Of a DNA stretch of 33,728 nt, positions 1 through 5,875 are shown one piece after another. The DNA is from Eubacterium sp. CAG:180. GTDB taxonomy: Bacteria; Bacillota; Clostridia; Oscillospirales; Acutalibacteraceae. Every line of letters starts with the position of its first letter. The stretch's first letter is position 1. The translations under genes were made by a program, and so were the position numbers. The notes under the pieces were generated by a model that saw only the letters and a program-made list of their open reading frames with translations, ran no database searches and had not been told where the DNA came from. The DNA lies in NCBI GenBank assembly GCA_000432435.1, contig HF993119.1:1-33728 (forward strand). The letters run 5' to 3'.

Positions 1-71
1 CTTTCTTTTTTACCCAACAATATCTTTAATTAAGGGAGACGGGCGAGAGCTATCCCGATATAGAAAAATGC

Positions 72-356
72 GTGCGTTTGTCAAAGCTCTATAACGTGTC
101 GCTTGACGCCTTAATTAACAAGCCGCTTGAGGAATTGATAAATGAGGACGGAAAAAGGGACAGATACGTTTTCGGACTGACGGTTCTCGGCAAAAACGGA
201 ACAATCAGATTGCCGCAAAAGGCAATAGAAATATTTGAAATAACCGAAAAGGACGCGCTTTTGGTTGTCGGCGACAAAACGCAGGGAATCGCGATTGTAA
301 AATGCGGTGGAACAAATGACTTTATAGATGAAAACAGCGGAAAGGAGATAAGATAA
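72..356 (+). CDS. 5'-truncated HTH (XRE)-AbrB/SpoVT regulator
   Basis: The reading frame runs in the open from base 30, just after an in-frame TAA at 27-29. Its first residues (RETGESYPDIEKC, then LSKLYNVSLDALI) match the last helices of an XRE-type helix-turn-helix, where WETGESYPDIEKC would be usual. The stretch GKNGTIRLPQKAIEIFEI further on resembles an AbrB/SpoVT DNA-binding fold. The front half of the HTH, including the Trp, is missing, and the bases before codon 33 match no HTH in any frame, so the gene looks broken by rearrangement rather than simply cut by the window edge. GTG at 72 is the first possible start, but it has no ribosome site. A GGAG-type site lies at its 3' end, for the next gene. 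The intact family is an autoregulating DNA-binding regulator; whether this remnant is functional is doubtful. Confidence 0.55.
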   Translation: MRLSKLYNVSLDALINKPLEELINEDGKRDRYVFGLTVLGKNGTIRLPQKAIEIFEITEKDALLVVGDKTQGIAIVKCGGTNDFIDENSGKEIR

Positions 357-535
357 TGAAATTTGTCCGAGTTGAATATGACAACAATAGAGTTGCCGGC
401 GCAGAGCTTACCTCTCACAGAGAGGTGATTGAAGAATACACCTTAAAAGGGTATAAGTATCTCGGCTTTGTACCCGTAAAGCTCGGTCCGAGCGGCAAAA
501 TACTTGCTCTTGACCTTGTATTTGATAATAAATAA
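356..535 (+). CDS. DUF4177-like small protein (59 aa)
   Basis: This 59-residue protein starts at an ATG sharing bases with the TAA stop of the preceding gene (TAATG), with AAAGGAG about ten bases upstream. The two are therefore translationally coupled. The core HREVIEEYTLKGYKYLGF followed by GKILALDLVF fits the short DUF4177 family, a small alpha/beta fold of unknown function that often follows an XRE-AbrB gene in Clostridia (recalled, not searched). There is no signal peptide or membrane segment, so it is likely cytoplasmic. No enzymatic residues can be named. A terminator follows about 35 bases downstream, so the pair forms a two-gene unit. Confidence 0.7.
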   Translation: MKFVRVEYDNNRVAGAELTSHREVIEEYTLKGYKYLGFVPVKLGPSGKILALDLVFDNK

Positions 536-568
536 TGCAGCGTGTGCAACAATGCTGTGATAACAATG

Positions 569-612
569 AAAAACGGTCCGCACGGCCTTGAGCCTTGCGA
601 ACCGTTTTTTTT
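569..612 (+). terminator. Intrinsic terminator between convergent genes
   Basis: AAACGGT at 571-577 pairs with ACCGTTT at 601-607. An inner extension (CGCA with TGCG, GGC with GCC) closes on a five-base loop, and eight T follow. It ends the DUF4177 unit. The shorter T run on the other strand could also serve the convergent minus-strand gene ending at 627. Confidence 0.8.
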
Positions 613-626
613 GAAGCCTTGGGCTT

Positions 627-1445
627 TTATAAAAGCTCAATACAGCCGGTCTTGTTTGAATTTACCGTGTTTTCGATTACGGAATTCTTGTCGATGAGAG
701 CCATATAGCCGCTCTTATTATACATTTCGGCAAATTCTTTGTTTTTCTCTATTTCTGCCAAAATCCCGTTAAGCGCCGAAACGGCAATGCTTTCATGTAT
801 GCAAAGTCCAACCTCGTAGCAGCTGCACGTTATATTGCGAGCTTTAACGTTGTCAAATGTGAATTCGATCTCGTTCGTTCCGTAGCTTTTGCCGTTGCCC
901 ATATTTACAACGGCGGAAACCGCGCTTTTATCTATGCAAAAATACGGTATTACATTGCTGAGGCTGAGCGGCAGCTTGTCACAAGTAAATTCCGGATCTG
1001 AAAGCTCGGCTTCGGTTCCTTCACCGTAAGAGCATGCAACGTCATCTTCGATGTCGGGACGGACAAACCACGGTAATATTTTTTCTTTCGGTATTACGTC
1101 TTCGTCAAAGGCTGCAAAGAAGTCGCCGAGCAAATAGAGCTTGCCGCGAATCTCAGTGTCAACGCGATATATTACGCGCTTGTATTCGGAAAGCCTGATT
1201 TTAAAGCAATAGCTGACCTCCGTGATAAAACCCAAAAGTCCCTCGAGCTTGCCGTCAACGTAAACTCCGTCGCCTTTTTTCAGGTCGAATTTGTCGTTAT
1301 AATATGAGCAGGCGAAGCCTCTCGCCGGAAAGTAAACTCTTACCACGGATTCTTTAGCTTCCGTTTTTTCGGCTTTGAATTGCGTCGTTTTGTTTTTCTG
1401 TTCTTTGGATTGCTCGTTTTCTGACCAAAAGCCTATTTTACGCAT
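627..1445 (-). CDS. Stand-alone SWIM zinc-finger protein, function unknown (272 aa)
   Basis: I do not recognise this as a named gene. Residues 207-217 read CSCYEVGLCIH, a CxC-x5-CxH arrangement typical of SWIM zinc fingers, followed by a helix (ESIAVSALNGIL) as in that fold. SWIM domains bind DNA or protein and are usually joined to helicases or MULE transposases, but here there is no helicase motif. The N-terminal 35 residues are charged and probably disordered. Residues 36-200 form a mixed beta-rich region of unknown fold. No signal peptide or transmembrane segment is visible. I chose ATG at 1445 because AAGGAG lies eight bases upstream; the TTG two codons earlier is too close to that site. 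The gene is divergent from the radical SAM gene and convergent with the DUF4177 unit. Confidence 0.7.
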   Translation of the reverse strand: MRKIGFWSENEQSKEQKNKTTQFKAEKTEAKESVVRVYFPARGFACSYYNDKFDLKKGDGVYVDGKLEGLLGFITEVSYCFKIRLSEYKRVIYRVDTEIRGKLYLLGDFFAAFDEDVIPKEKILPWFVRPDIEDDVACSYGEGTEAELSDPEFTCDKLPLSLSNVIPYFCIDKSAVSAVVNMGNGKSYGTNEIEFTFDNVKARNITCSCYEVGLCIHESIAVSALNGILAEIEKNKEFAEMYNKSGYMALIDKNSVIENTVNSNKTGCIELL

Positions 1446-1515
1446 CGTCAAAACTCCTTTCTTATCTCTATAATAATTCGTCCGATGTCCGATTAAGCGG
1501 ACGTTTGCTTATACA

Positions 1516-1544
1516 TTGTTTTTTGTGCCGAATTGTGATACCAT
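1516..1544 (+). promoter_or_regulatory. Probable sigma-A promoter of the radical SAM gene
   Basis: TTGTTT at 1516-1521 and TACCAT at 1539-1544 are 17 bases apart, with TGTGA directly before the -10 (a TRTG-type extension). The predicted start is near 1551, giving a leader of about 120 bases to the ATG at 1670. The -10 matches four of six consensus bases, so the call is moderate. Confidence 0.45.
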
Positions 1545-1559
1545 ACTGTCGGCAGTATG
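1542..1559. promoter_or_regulatory. Palindrome over -10/start point, candidate operator
   Basis: CATACTG-TCGG-CAGTATG is a perfect 7-bp inverted repeat. It covers the end of the predicted -10 and the predicted start point in the divergent region between the SWIM and radical SAM genes, where a repressor would act. No T run follows, so it is not a terminator. A second small palindrome, CTGCC-TCGC-GGCAG, lies at 1585-1598. The cognate regulator is unknown. Confidence 0.4.
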
Positions 1560-1669
1560 TGACGGCGATTATGCGTAAAATTGTCTGCCTCGCGGCAGCG
1601 TTAAAAATATGATTCGTAATATCGACGTTTAAAGCTTCTGTTATTCATATTATTAAAAGGGGTGACAAT

Positions 1670-2548
1670 ATGATATGTGCCGCCTGTCCGCGTGCCTGCC
1701 ATACAGACAGGGAGTATGACAAGCCCTCGCACGGCTTTTGCAAAATGCCGTATAATGCCGTTATAGCGAGAGCGGCGCTTCATATGTGGGAGGAACCTGT
1801 TATAAGCGGCGAAAACGGTTCCGGAGCAATATTTTTTTCCGGATGCTCACTCAGATGCGTTTTCTGTCAAAATTACGACATAAGCCACGATGGCTTCGGC
1901 AAAAGTATATCCGAGGAGCGCTTTATTGATATTATGAAAGAGCTTGTGTCGAAGGGCGCGCATAATATAAATCTCGTAAATCCCACTCATTTTGTGCCGT
2001 TTATCCGCGGTGCACTTGAAAAGTATAAGCCGCCCGTGCCCGTGGTTTACAATACCGGCGGCTATGACAGGGTAGAGAGTATAAAATCACTTGACGGCCT
2101 CGTGGACATTTATTTGCCGGACTTAAAATATTATGACGCGGATGTTTCAGCGAAGTATTCTGCGGCTCCCGACTATTTTGAAAAGGCCTCCGAAGCCGTA
2201 CTCGAGATGAGACGTCAGACCGAAACCGATATATTTAAAGACGGTTTGATGCAGAGGGGACTTATAATCCGCCATCTCGTATTGCCGGGCAATACGGCTC
2301 AGTCCGTAAAAATACTTAAATGGATAAGCGAAAAGCTGCCGTGCGATACCTTTGTCAGCATAATGAGCCAATATACACCGTGCGGCGAGGCATTTAAGTA
2401 TAAGGATTTGAGGAGAAAAATCGTATCCGCCGAATACGACAAGGTCATAAACACATTTTTTGACTTGGGACTGAAAAACGGGTTTATGCAGGAAAAAACC
2501 GCGGCAAAAACGGTTTTTATACCGAAATTTGATTTAACCGGGGTTTGA
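1670..2548 (+). CDS. Radical SAM protein, PflA/PflX-like (COG1313)
   Basis: This 292-residue protein carries the radical SAM signature CSLRCVFC (Cys59, Cys63, Cys66), which holds a 4Fe-4S cluster that cleaves S-adenosylmethionine. FSGCSLRCVFCQNYDIS is characteristic of the COG1313 group, commonly annotated as a putative pyruvate formate-lyase activating enzyme. Further N-terminal cysteines (CAACPRAC at residues 3-10 and Cys24) also belong to this group. The real substrate is not established, and no glycyl radical enzyme gene is adjacent, so activation of such an enzyme is only one possibility. AAAAGGGG precedes the ATG. It is transcribed alone, divergent from the SWIM gene, and its last codons contain the mscL promoter. 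Confidence 0.85.
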   Translation: MICAACPRACHTDREYDKPSHGFCKMPYNAVIARAALHMWEEPVISGENGSGAIFFSGCSLRCVFCQNYDISHDGFGKSISEERFIDIMKELVSKGAHNINLVNPTHFVPFIRGALEKYKPPVPVVYNTGGYDRVESIKSLDGLVDIYLPDLKYYDADVSAKYSAAPDYFEKASEAVLEMRRQTETDIFKDGLMQRGLIIRHLVLPGNTAQSVKILKWISEKLPCDTFVSIMSQYTPCGEAFKYKDLRRKIVSAEYDKVINTFFDLGLKNGFMQEKTAAKTVFIPKFDLTGV

Positions 2549-2572
2549 TTTTTTTTGAAAATGTGCTAAAAT
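2545..2572 (+). promoter_or_regulatory. Sigma-A promoter of mscL-proC
   Basis: TTGATT at 2545-2550 overlaps the stop codon of the radical SAM gene. TAAAAT at 2567-2572 lies 16 bases later with TG in the extended -10 position (2564-2565). The leader to the mscL ATG is about 75 bases and contains a small hairpin, CTCAC-CCGGAT-GTGAG, just before the ribosome site. Confidence 0.6.
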
Positions 2573-2651
2573 CAATTAAATACAGCGGAATGCTTGAAAA
2601 TCGGGCGAAAATCTCACCCGGATGTGAGGGCAACGGGATAGGAGTGCTAAA

Positions 2652-3137
2652 ATGGCAAAGAAAAACGGGTTCGTTAAGGAATTTAAAGAATTCATCTCTC
2701 GCGGAAGCGTTATAGACCTTGCCGTAGGCGTTATTATAGGCGGTGCGTTTCAAAAGATAGTAAATTCGCTCGTGAACGACATCATTATGCCGGTGATAAG
2801 TCTTGTGACAGGCGGTATAGATTTCAACAATTGGTTCTTGCCTCTCGGCAAAGGCGATTTTGCCACGGCGGCGGACGCAAAAGCCGCAGGTGTAGCCACT
2901 TTGAATTACGGCACCTTTATAGGCACCGCGCTTGATTTCCTTATTATGGCATTTATAATATTCCTGTTTATCAAGGGAATAAATGTGCTGAGGGAGAAAA
3001 CTTCAAAGCCGCACGAAGAGGAAAAATCGGCGCCTACAACCAAAATATGCCCTTATTGCAAGAGTGAAATTGATATAGATGCAACGAGATGCCCCAACTG
3101 CACCTCGGTGCTTGAAAGTGAGGAACAGCTGAAATGA
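2652..3137 (+). CDS. mscL: Large-conductance mechanosensitive channel MscL with zinc-ribbon tail
   Basis: MscL is a homopentameric inner-membrane channel that opens under membrane tension to release solutes on osmotic downshock. The N-terminal helix (FVKEFKEFISRG) leads into TM1 (residues 19-45, VIDLAVGVIIGGAF), the periplasmic loop, and TM2 (about 88-110), as in the family. The protein is 161 residues, longer than the usual 130-150, because it ends in a zinc ribbon (Cys133, Cys136, Cys147, Cys150; CPYC...CPNC). This tail occurs in some clostridial homologues and is probably a cytoplasmic metal-binding knob. GATAGGAG precedes the ATG. The stop overlaps the proC start by four bases, so the two genes are coupled. 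Confidence 0.95.
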   Translation: MAKKNGFVKEFKEFISRGSVIDLAVGVIIGGAFQKIVNSLVNDIIMPVISLVTGGIDFNNWFLPLGKGDFATAADAKAAGVATLNYGTFIGTALDFLIMAFIIFLFIKGINVLREKTSKPHEEEKSAPTTKICPYCKSEIDIDATRCPNCTSVLESEEQLK

Positions 3138-3931
3138 AAATAGGATTTTTCGGTGCGGGAAATATGGCTTCCGCTATTGTCGGCGGAGCGGTCTCGTCGG
3201 GTAATTTCAAGGCGGAGGATATATCGGTATACGATATAGACAACACTAAGGCCCGTCTTTTGAGCGATGAATTTTCAGTGTGCGTCAGCGAAACTCCCGA
3301 CAGTCTCATAGATTTTGCGGATGCGGTGGTTTTGGCTGTAAAGCCGAACATTTTTCCGACGCTCCTTCCGTCAATATCCAAAAAGCTCCGTGAAAACAAC
3401 AGCTTGGTTGTGTCTATCGCGGCAGGAAAAACGACGGAATTTATAGAGAAGCTCCTCGGGTTTAAAGCACCCGTAATCAGGATTATGCCAAATATCAACG
3501 CAACCGTGCTTGAGGCCATGAGCGCATATTGCTGCAGCGAATCGGTAACCGACGACCAAAAGGAATTTGTGAATAAACTTTGCTCATCCTTTGGCAAGGT
3601 TATGCCTCTTTCCGAAAGCTATTTTCCGTTGTTTTGCTCGATTGCCGGGTGTGCGCCGGCATATGCCTATATGTTTATAGATTCGCTTGCGAGATCTGCT
3701 GTAAAAAACGGTATGAATAAATCCGTGGCGCTTGAGATAGCGGCTCAGACCGTGCTCGGCAGCGCGAAAAAAATACTTGAGAGCGATGAGCATCCGTGGG
3801 AGCTTATAGATAAGGTATGTTCTCCGGGCGGAACCACAATTGAGGGAGTCGTATCACTTCAAAAGGACGGCTTTGAAAGCGCGGTTTGCAATGCCGTAGA
3901 CGCAGCGCTTCAAAAGGATAAAAAAGTTTGA
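3134..3931 (+). CDS. proC: Pyrroline-5-carboxylate reductase
   Basis: ProC reduces 1-pyrroline-5-carboxylate to L-proline with NAD(P)H, the last step of proline synthesis, in the cytoplasm. The 265-residue length is normal. The Rossmann motif GFFGAGNMASAI (residues 4-15) binds the dinucleotide; AVKPNIF, RIMPNINA and the C-terminal signature (DKVCSPGGTTIEG) are diagnostic of the family. The ATG lies in the ATGA overlap with mscL, so translation is coupled. Co-transcription with an osmotic channel fits the role of proline as an osmoprotectant, but that link is inference. A strong terminator follows. Confidence 0.96.
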   Translation: MKIGFFGAGNMASAIVGGAVSSGNFKAEDISVYDIDNTKARLLSDEFSVCVSETPDSLIDFADAVVLAVKPNIFPTLLPSISKKLRENNSLVVSIAAGKTTEFIEKLLGFKAPVIRIMPNINATVLEAMSAYCCSESVTDDQKEFVNKLCSSFGKVMPLSESYFPLFCSIAGCAPAYAYMFIDSLARSAVKNGMNKSVALEIAAQTVLGSAKKILESDEHPWELIDKVCSPGGTTIEGVVSLQKDGFESAVCNAVDAALQKDKKV

Positions 3932-3969
3932 TGCATATTAAGCTTTTCACAACCAAATGTATATTTTTC

Positions 3970-3998
3970 GGACGACCGCTCGGCGGTCGTCCTTTTTT
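3970..3998 (+). terminator. Intrinsic terminator of mscL-proC
   Basis: GGACGACCGC (3970-3979) and GCGGTCGTCC (3983-3992) form a perfect 10-bp stem with a three-base loop, followed by TTTTTT at 3993-3998. It separates mscL-proC from the heat-shock operon. Confidence 0.93.
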
Positions 3999-4072
3999 AT
4001 GTTATGGCTCTTTTGCGCTTCGGGCGGTGCCTGCGTTGCGTTTTCACATAAAAATAAGCCGCGCGTATTAAC

Positions 4073-4092
4073 AATTTATTTACAAATAAATT
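4073..4092. promoter_or_regulatory. AT-rich palindrome upstream of the hrcA promoter
   Basis: AATTTATTT-AC-AAATAAATT is a perfect 9-bp inverted repeat ending 12 bases before the -35 of the heat-shock promoter. It could act as an UP-like element for RNA polymerase or as an operator for a second regulator. It is not a CIRCE and does not resemble the CtsR site. Confidence 0.35.
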
Positions 4093-4104
4093 CCTGTTTT
4101 GGTA

Positions 4105-4133
4105 TTGACAAAGCATTGTTTTGGGGATAATAT
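4105..4133 (+). promoter_or_regulatory. Sigma-A promoter of the hrcA operon
   Basis: A perfect -35, TTGACA (4105-4110), is followed 17 bases later by TAATAT (4128-4133); GATAAT at 4126 is an alternative -10. The predicted start point falls at or just before the CIRCE element, the classical arrangement for HrcA repression. Confidence 0.85.
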
Positions 4134-4142
4134 ATGTATAGT

Positions 4143-4169
4143 TTAGCACTCAGAGATAAAGAGTGCTAA
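4143..4169 (+). promoter_or_regulatory. CIRCE operator (HrcA-binding site)
   Basis: TTAGCACTC (4143-4151), a nine-base spacer, and GAGTGCTAA (4161-4169) match the CIRCE consensus exactly. HrcA binds this site to repress the operon, and GroEL is known to modulate HrcA activity. An extra direct copy, AGTGCTAA, follows at 4171-4178, nine bases after the equivalent half-site. The element lies upstream of the hrcA ATG chosen at 4199. Confidence 0.97.
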
Positions 4170-4198
4170 TAGTGCTAAAAAGAAAGAAGGCGAGCGAT

Positions 4199-5242
4199 AT
4201 GGAAATGACAGAGCGAAAGAAAAAGATTCTTGCCGCCGTTGTAGAGAGATATATATTGTCCGGTGAACCTGTCGGCTCAAAGGCTCTTGTGGATTTGCCC
4301 GGGCTTTCCGTTTCGTCCGCTACCGTTCGTAACGATATGGCCGACCTTGTCACGGCAGGTTATCTTGAGCAGCCTCACACTTCGGCAGGCAGAATTCCTT
4401 CAAGTGAGGGCTATCGCTATTATGTCGATAACCTTATGGGCAGATATGAGCTTTCCGATAAAGAAAAACGCATTATTGACTCAAAGCTTGAGGGCGTTCC
4501 GTCCGAGACAAAGAGTGTACTCAGAAAAGCCGGACTTGTTTTATCGGAGCTTACGGGCTGCGCTGCCGTTTCCACAACGCCTGCCGACAGTCAGGCGGTT
4601 ATACGCCGCGTTGAGCTTGTCCCCATAGGCACAAAAACCGCGATGGTCGTTATGCTGACTTCGTCGGGTATACTCAAAAGCCGCGTGTGCAGAACAAATT
4701 CCGAGATAACCCTTGATATAGTCGAGACATTTTACAATATAACAAAACAACATTTTATCGGTAAGCCGGCGGCGAGTCTCAGCATCGCAAAAATCCAAAC
4801 GGTGGCACTGTCGCTCGGTGATAAATCGTTTGCGATGACTCCGCTTCTTGTAACACTTGCAGATTTGGCAGCTTTGACGGAGCATACCGAACTATTGCTT
4901 GAAGGTCAGTCAAATCTTCTGAACTATCGCGAGTTTGAGTCAAACGCATACGAGCTTATGGAGTTTCTCCGCCGCTCGGAGCCTTTGTCGCAGGTATTCA
5001 AAAAGTATACCGAGAAGAAGGGGACGGAGGATACACCGAACGTCTTAATAGGCCGCGAAAACCTGTTTCGCGAGCTTCAGAATTCAAGTATGATATTCGG
5101 TGAATATAAGGTCGGCGGCAGAGACAGCGGTACTATCGGAATTATAGGCCCCACGAGGCTTGATTACAGCCGCCTTATTCCGAGCCTTAAGTATTTAACT
5201 GATATTGTCAGCAGAATACTCTCGCACAATATTGATGATTAG
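4199..5242 (+). CDS. hrcA: Heat-inducible transcription repressor HrcA
   Basis: HrcA is the dimeric repressor that binds CIRCE and controls class I heat-shock genes, including its own operon. The 347-residue protein has an N-terminal winged helix (MTERKKKILAAVVERYILS, then GSKALVDLPGLSVSSATVRNDM) and the later GAF-like and dimerisation regions (VIGTENL-type motif seen here as LIGRENLF, near residue 283). A GTG farther upstream at 4163 lies inside the CIRCE. I prefer ATG at 4199, which has AAGAAGG eight bases before it. It is the first gene after the CIRCE promoter, so it is autoregulated. grpE follows after a short spacer with a GTAA-capped hairpin at 5248-5263. Confidence 0.96.
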   Translation: MEMTERKKKILAAVVERYILSGEPVGSKALVDLPGLSVSSATVRNDMADLVTAGYLEQPHTSAGRIPSSEGYRYYVDNLMGRYELSDKEKRIIDSKLEGVPSETKSVLRKAGLVLSELTGCAAVSTTPADSQAVIRRVELVPIGTKTAMVVMLTSSGILKSRVCRTNSEITLDIVETFYNITKQHFIGKPAASLSIAKIQTVALSLGDKSFAMTPLLVTLADLAALTEHTELLLEGQSNLLNYREFESNAYELMEFLRRSEPLSQVFKKYTEKKGTEDTPNVLIGRENLFRELQNSSMIFGEYKVGGRDSGTIGIIGPTRLDYSRLIPSLKYLTDIVSRILSHNIDD

Positions 5243-5299
5243 CTTTTAATTCGGTAACGAATTTAACATAACCTGTTCATAATGAAAGGGCTGAAAACA

Positions 5300-5845
5300 A
5301 TGGCAAAGAAAAAAGAAACAGAGCCTAAAGGCACTGATAAAAAGAACGAAAAAATCAACGGCGAAAAGACCGATAACGTAGAAATCGAGGTCGAAAAAGA
5401 GGTGTCCGAGGCCGAGAGCTTAGCTTCTCAGCTTAAAGACGTTAACGACAGGCTTTTACGTACACTCGCCGAGTATGATAATTTCCGTAAGCGCTCTCAA
5501 AAAGAAAAAGAGGCGGCGTACAGCGATTCAAAGGCACTTGTTTTGGCGGAGCTTTTACCCGTAATGGATAATTTTGAACGCGCCGCGGAAAACAAAAACG
5601 CATCGCCCGAGGATTATATGAAGGGGATTGATATGATTTACAATCAGTTCTCCGAGGTGTTTAAAAAGCTCGGCGTTGAGTCGTTCGGCGAAAAGGGCGA
5701 TTCCTTTGACCCAAATCTCCACAATGCGGTTATGCACGAGGACGATGAAAACGAAAAGGAAAACGTCATTACCGACGTATTTTCAAAAGGCTATAAGCTT
5801 GGCGACAAAATATTGCGTCCCGCAATGGTCAAGGTTGCCAATTAA
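5300..5845 (+). CDS. grpE: Nucleotide exchange factor GrpE
   Basis: GrpE is the homodimeric exchange factor that releases ADP from DnaK and so drives the chaperone cycle. The 181-residue protein has a charged, Lys/Glu-rich N-terminus (about residues 1-40), the long coiled-coil helix (VSEAESLASQLKDVNDRLL, then EYDNFRKRSQKEKE), and the C-terminal beta domain ending in the family signature GYKLGDKILRPAMVKVA. ATG at 5300 is preferred because AAAGGG lies nine bases upstream; the ATG at 5282 would place that site inside the coding region. It sits between hrcA and dnaK, the usual order. Confidence 0.96.
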   Translation: MAKKKETEPKGTDKKNEKINGEKTDNVEIEVEKEVSEAESLASQLKDVNDRLLRTLAEYDNFRKRSQKEKEAAYSDSKALVLAELLPVMDNFERAAENKNASPEDYMKGIDMIYNQFSEVFKKLGVESFGEKGDSFDPNLHNAVMHEDDENEKENVITDVFSKGYKLGDKILRPAMVKVAN

Positions 5846-5875
5846 ATAATAAATAATGTTTTGGAGGAATAAATT

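Noticed and set aside
1531..1540. AATTGTGATA shared with 10609-10618 and, in part, 14315-14323 as a common regulator motif
   Set aside because: In all three places TGTG lies just before a -10 element, which is explained by the TRTG extended -10 of Gram-positive sigma-A promoters.
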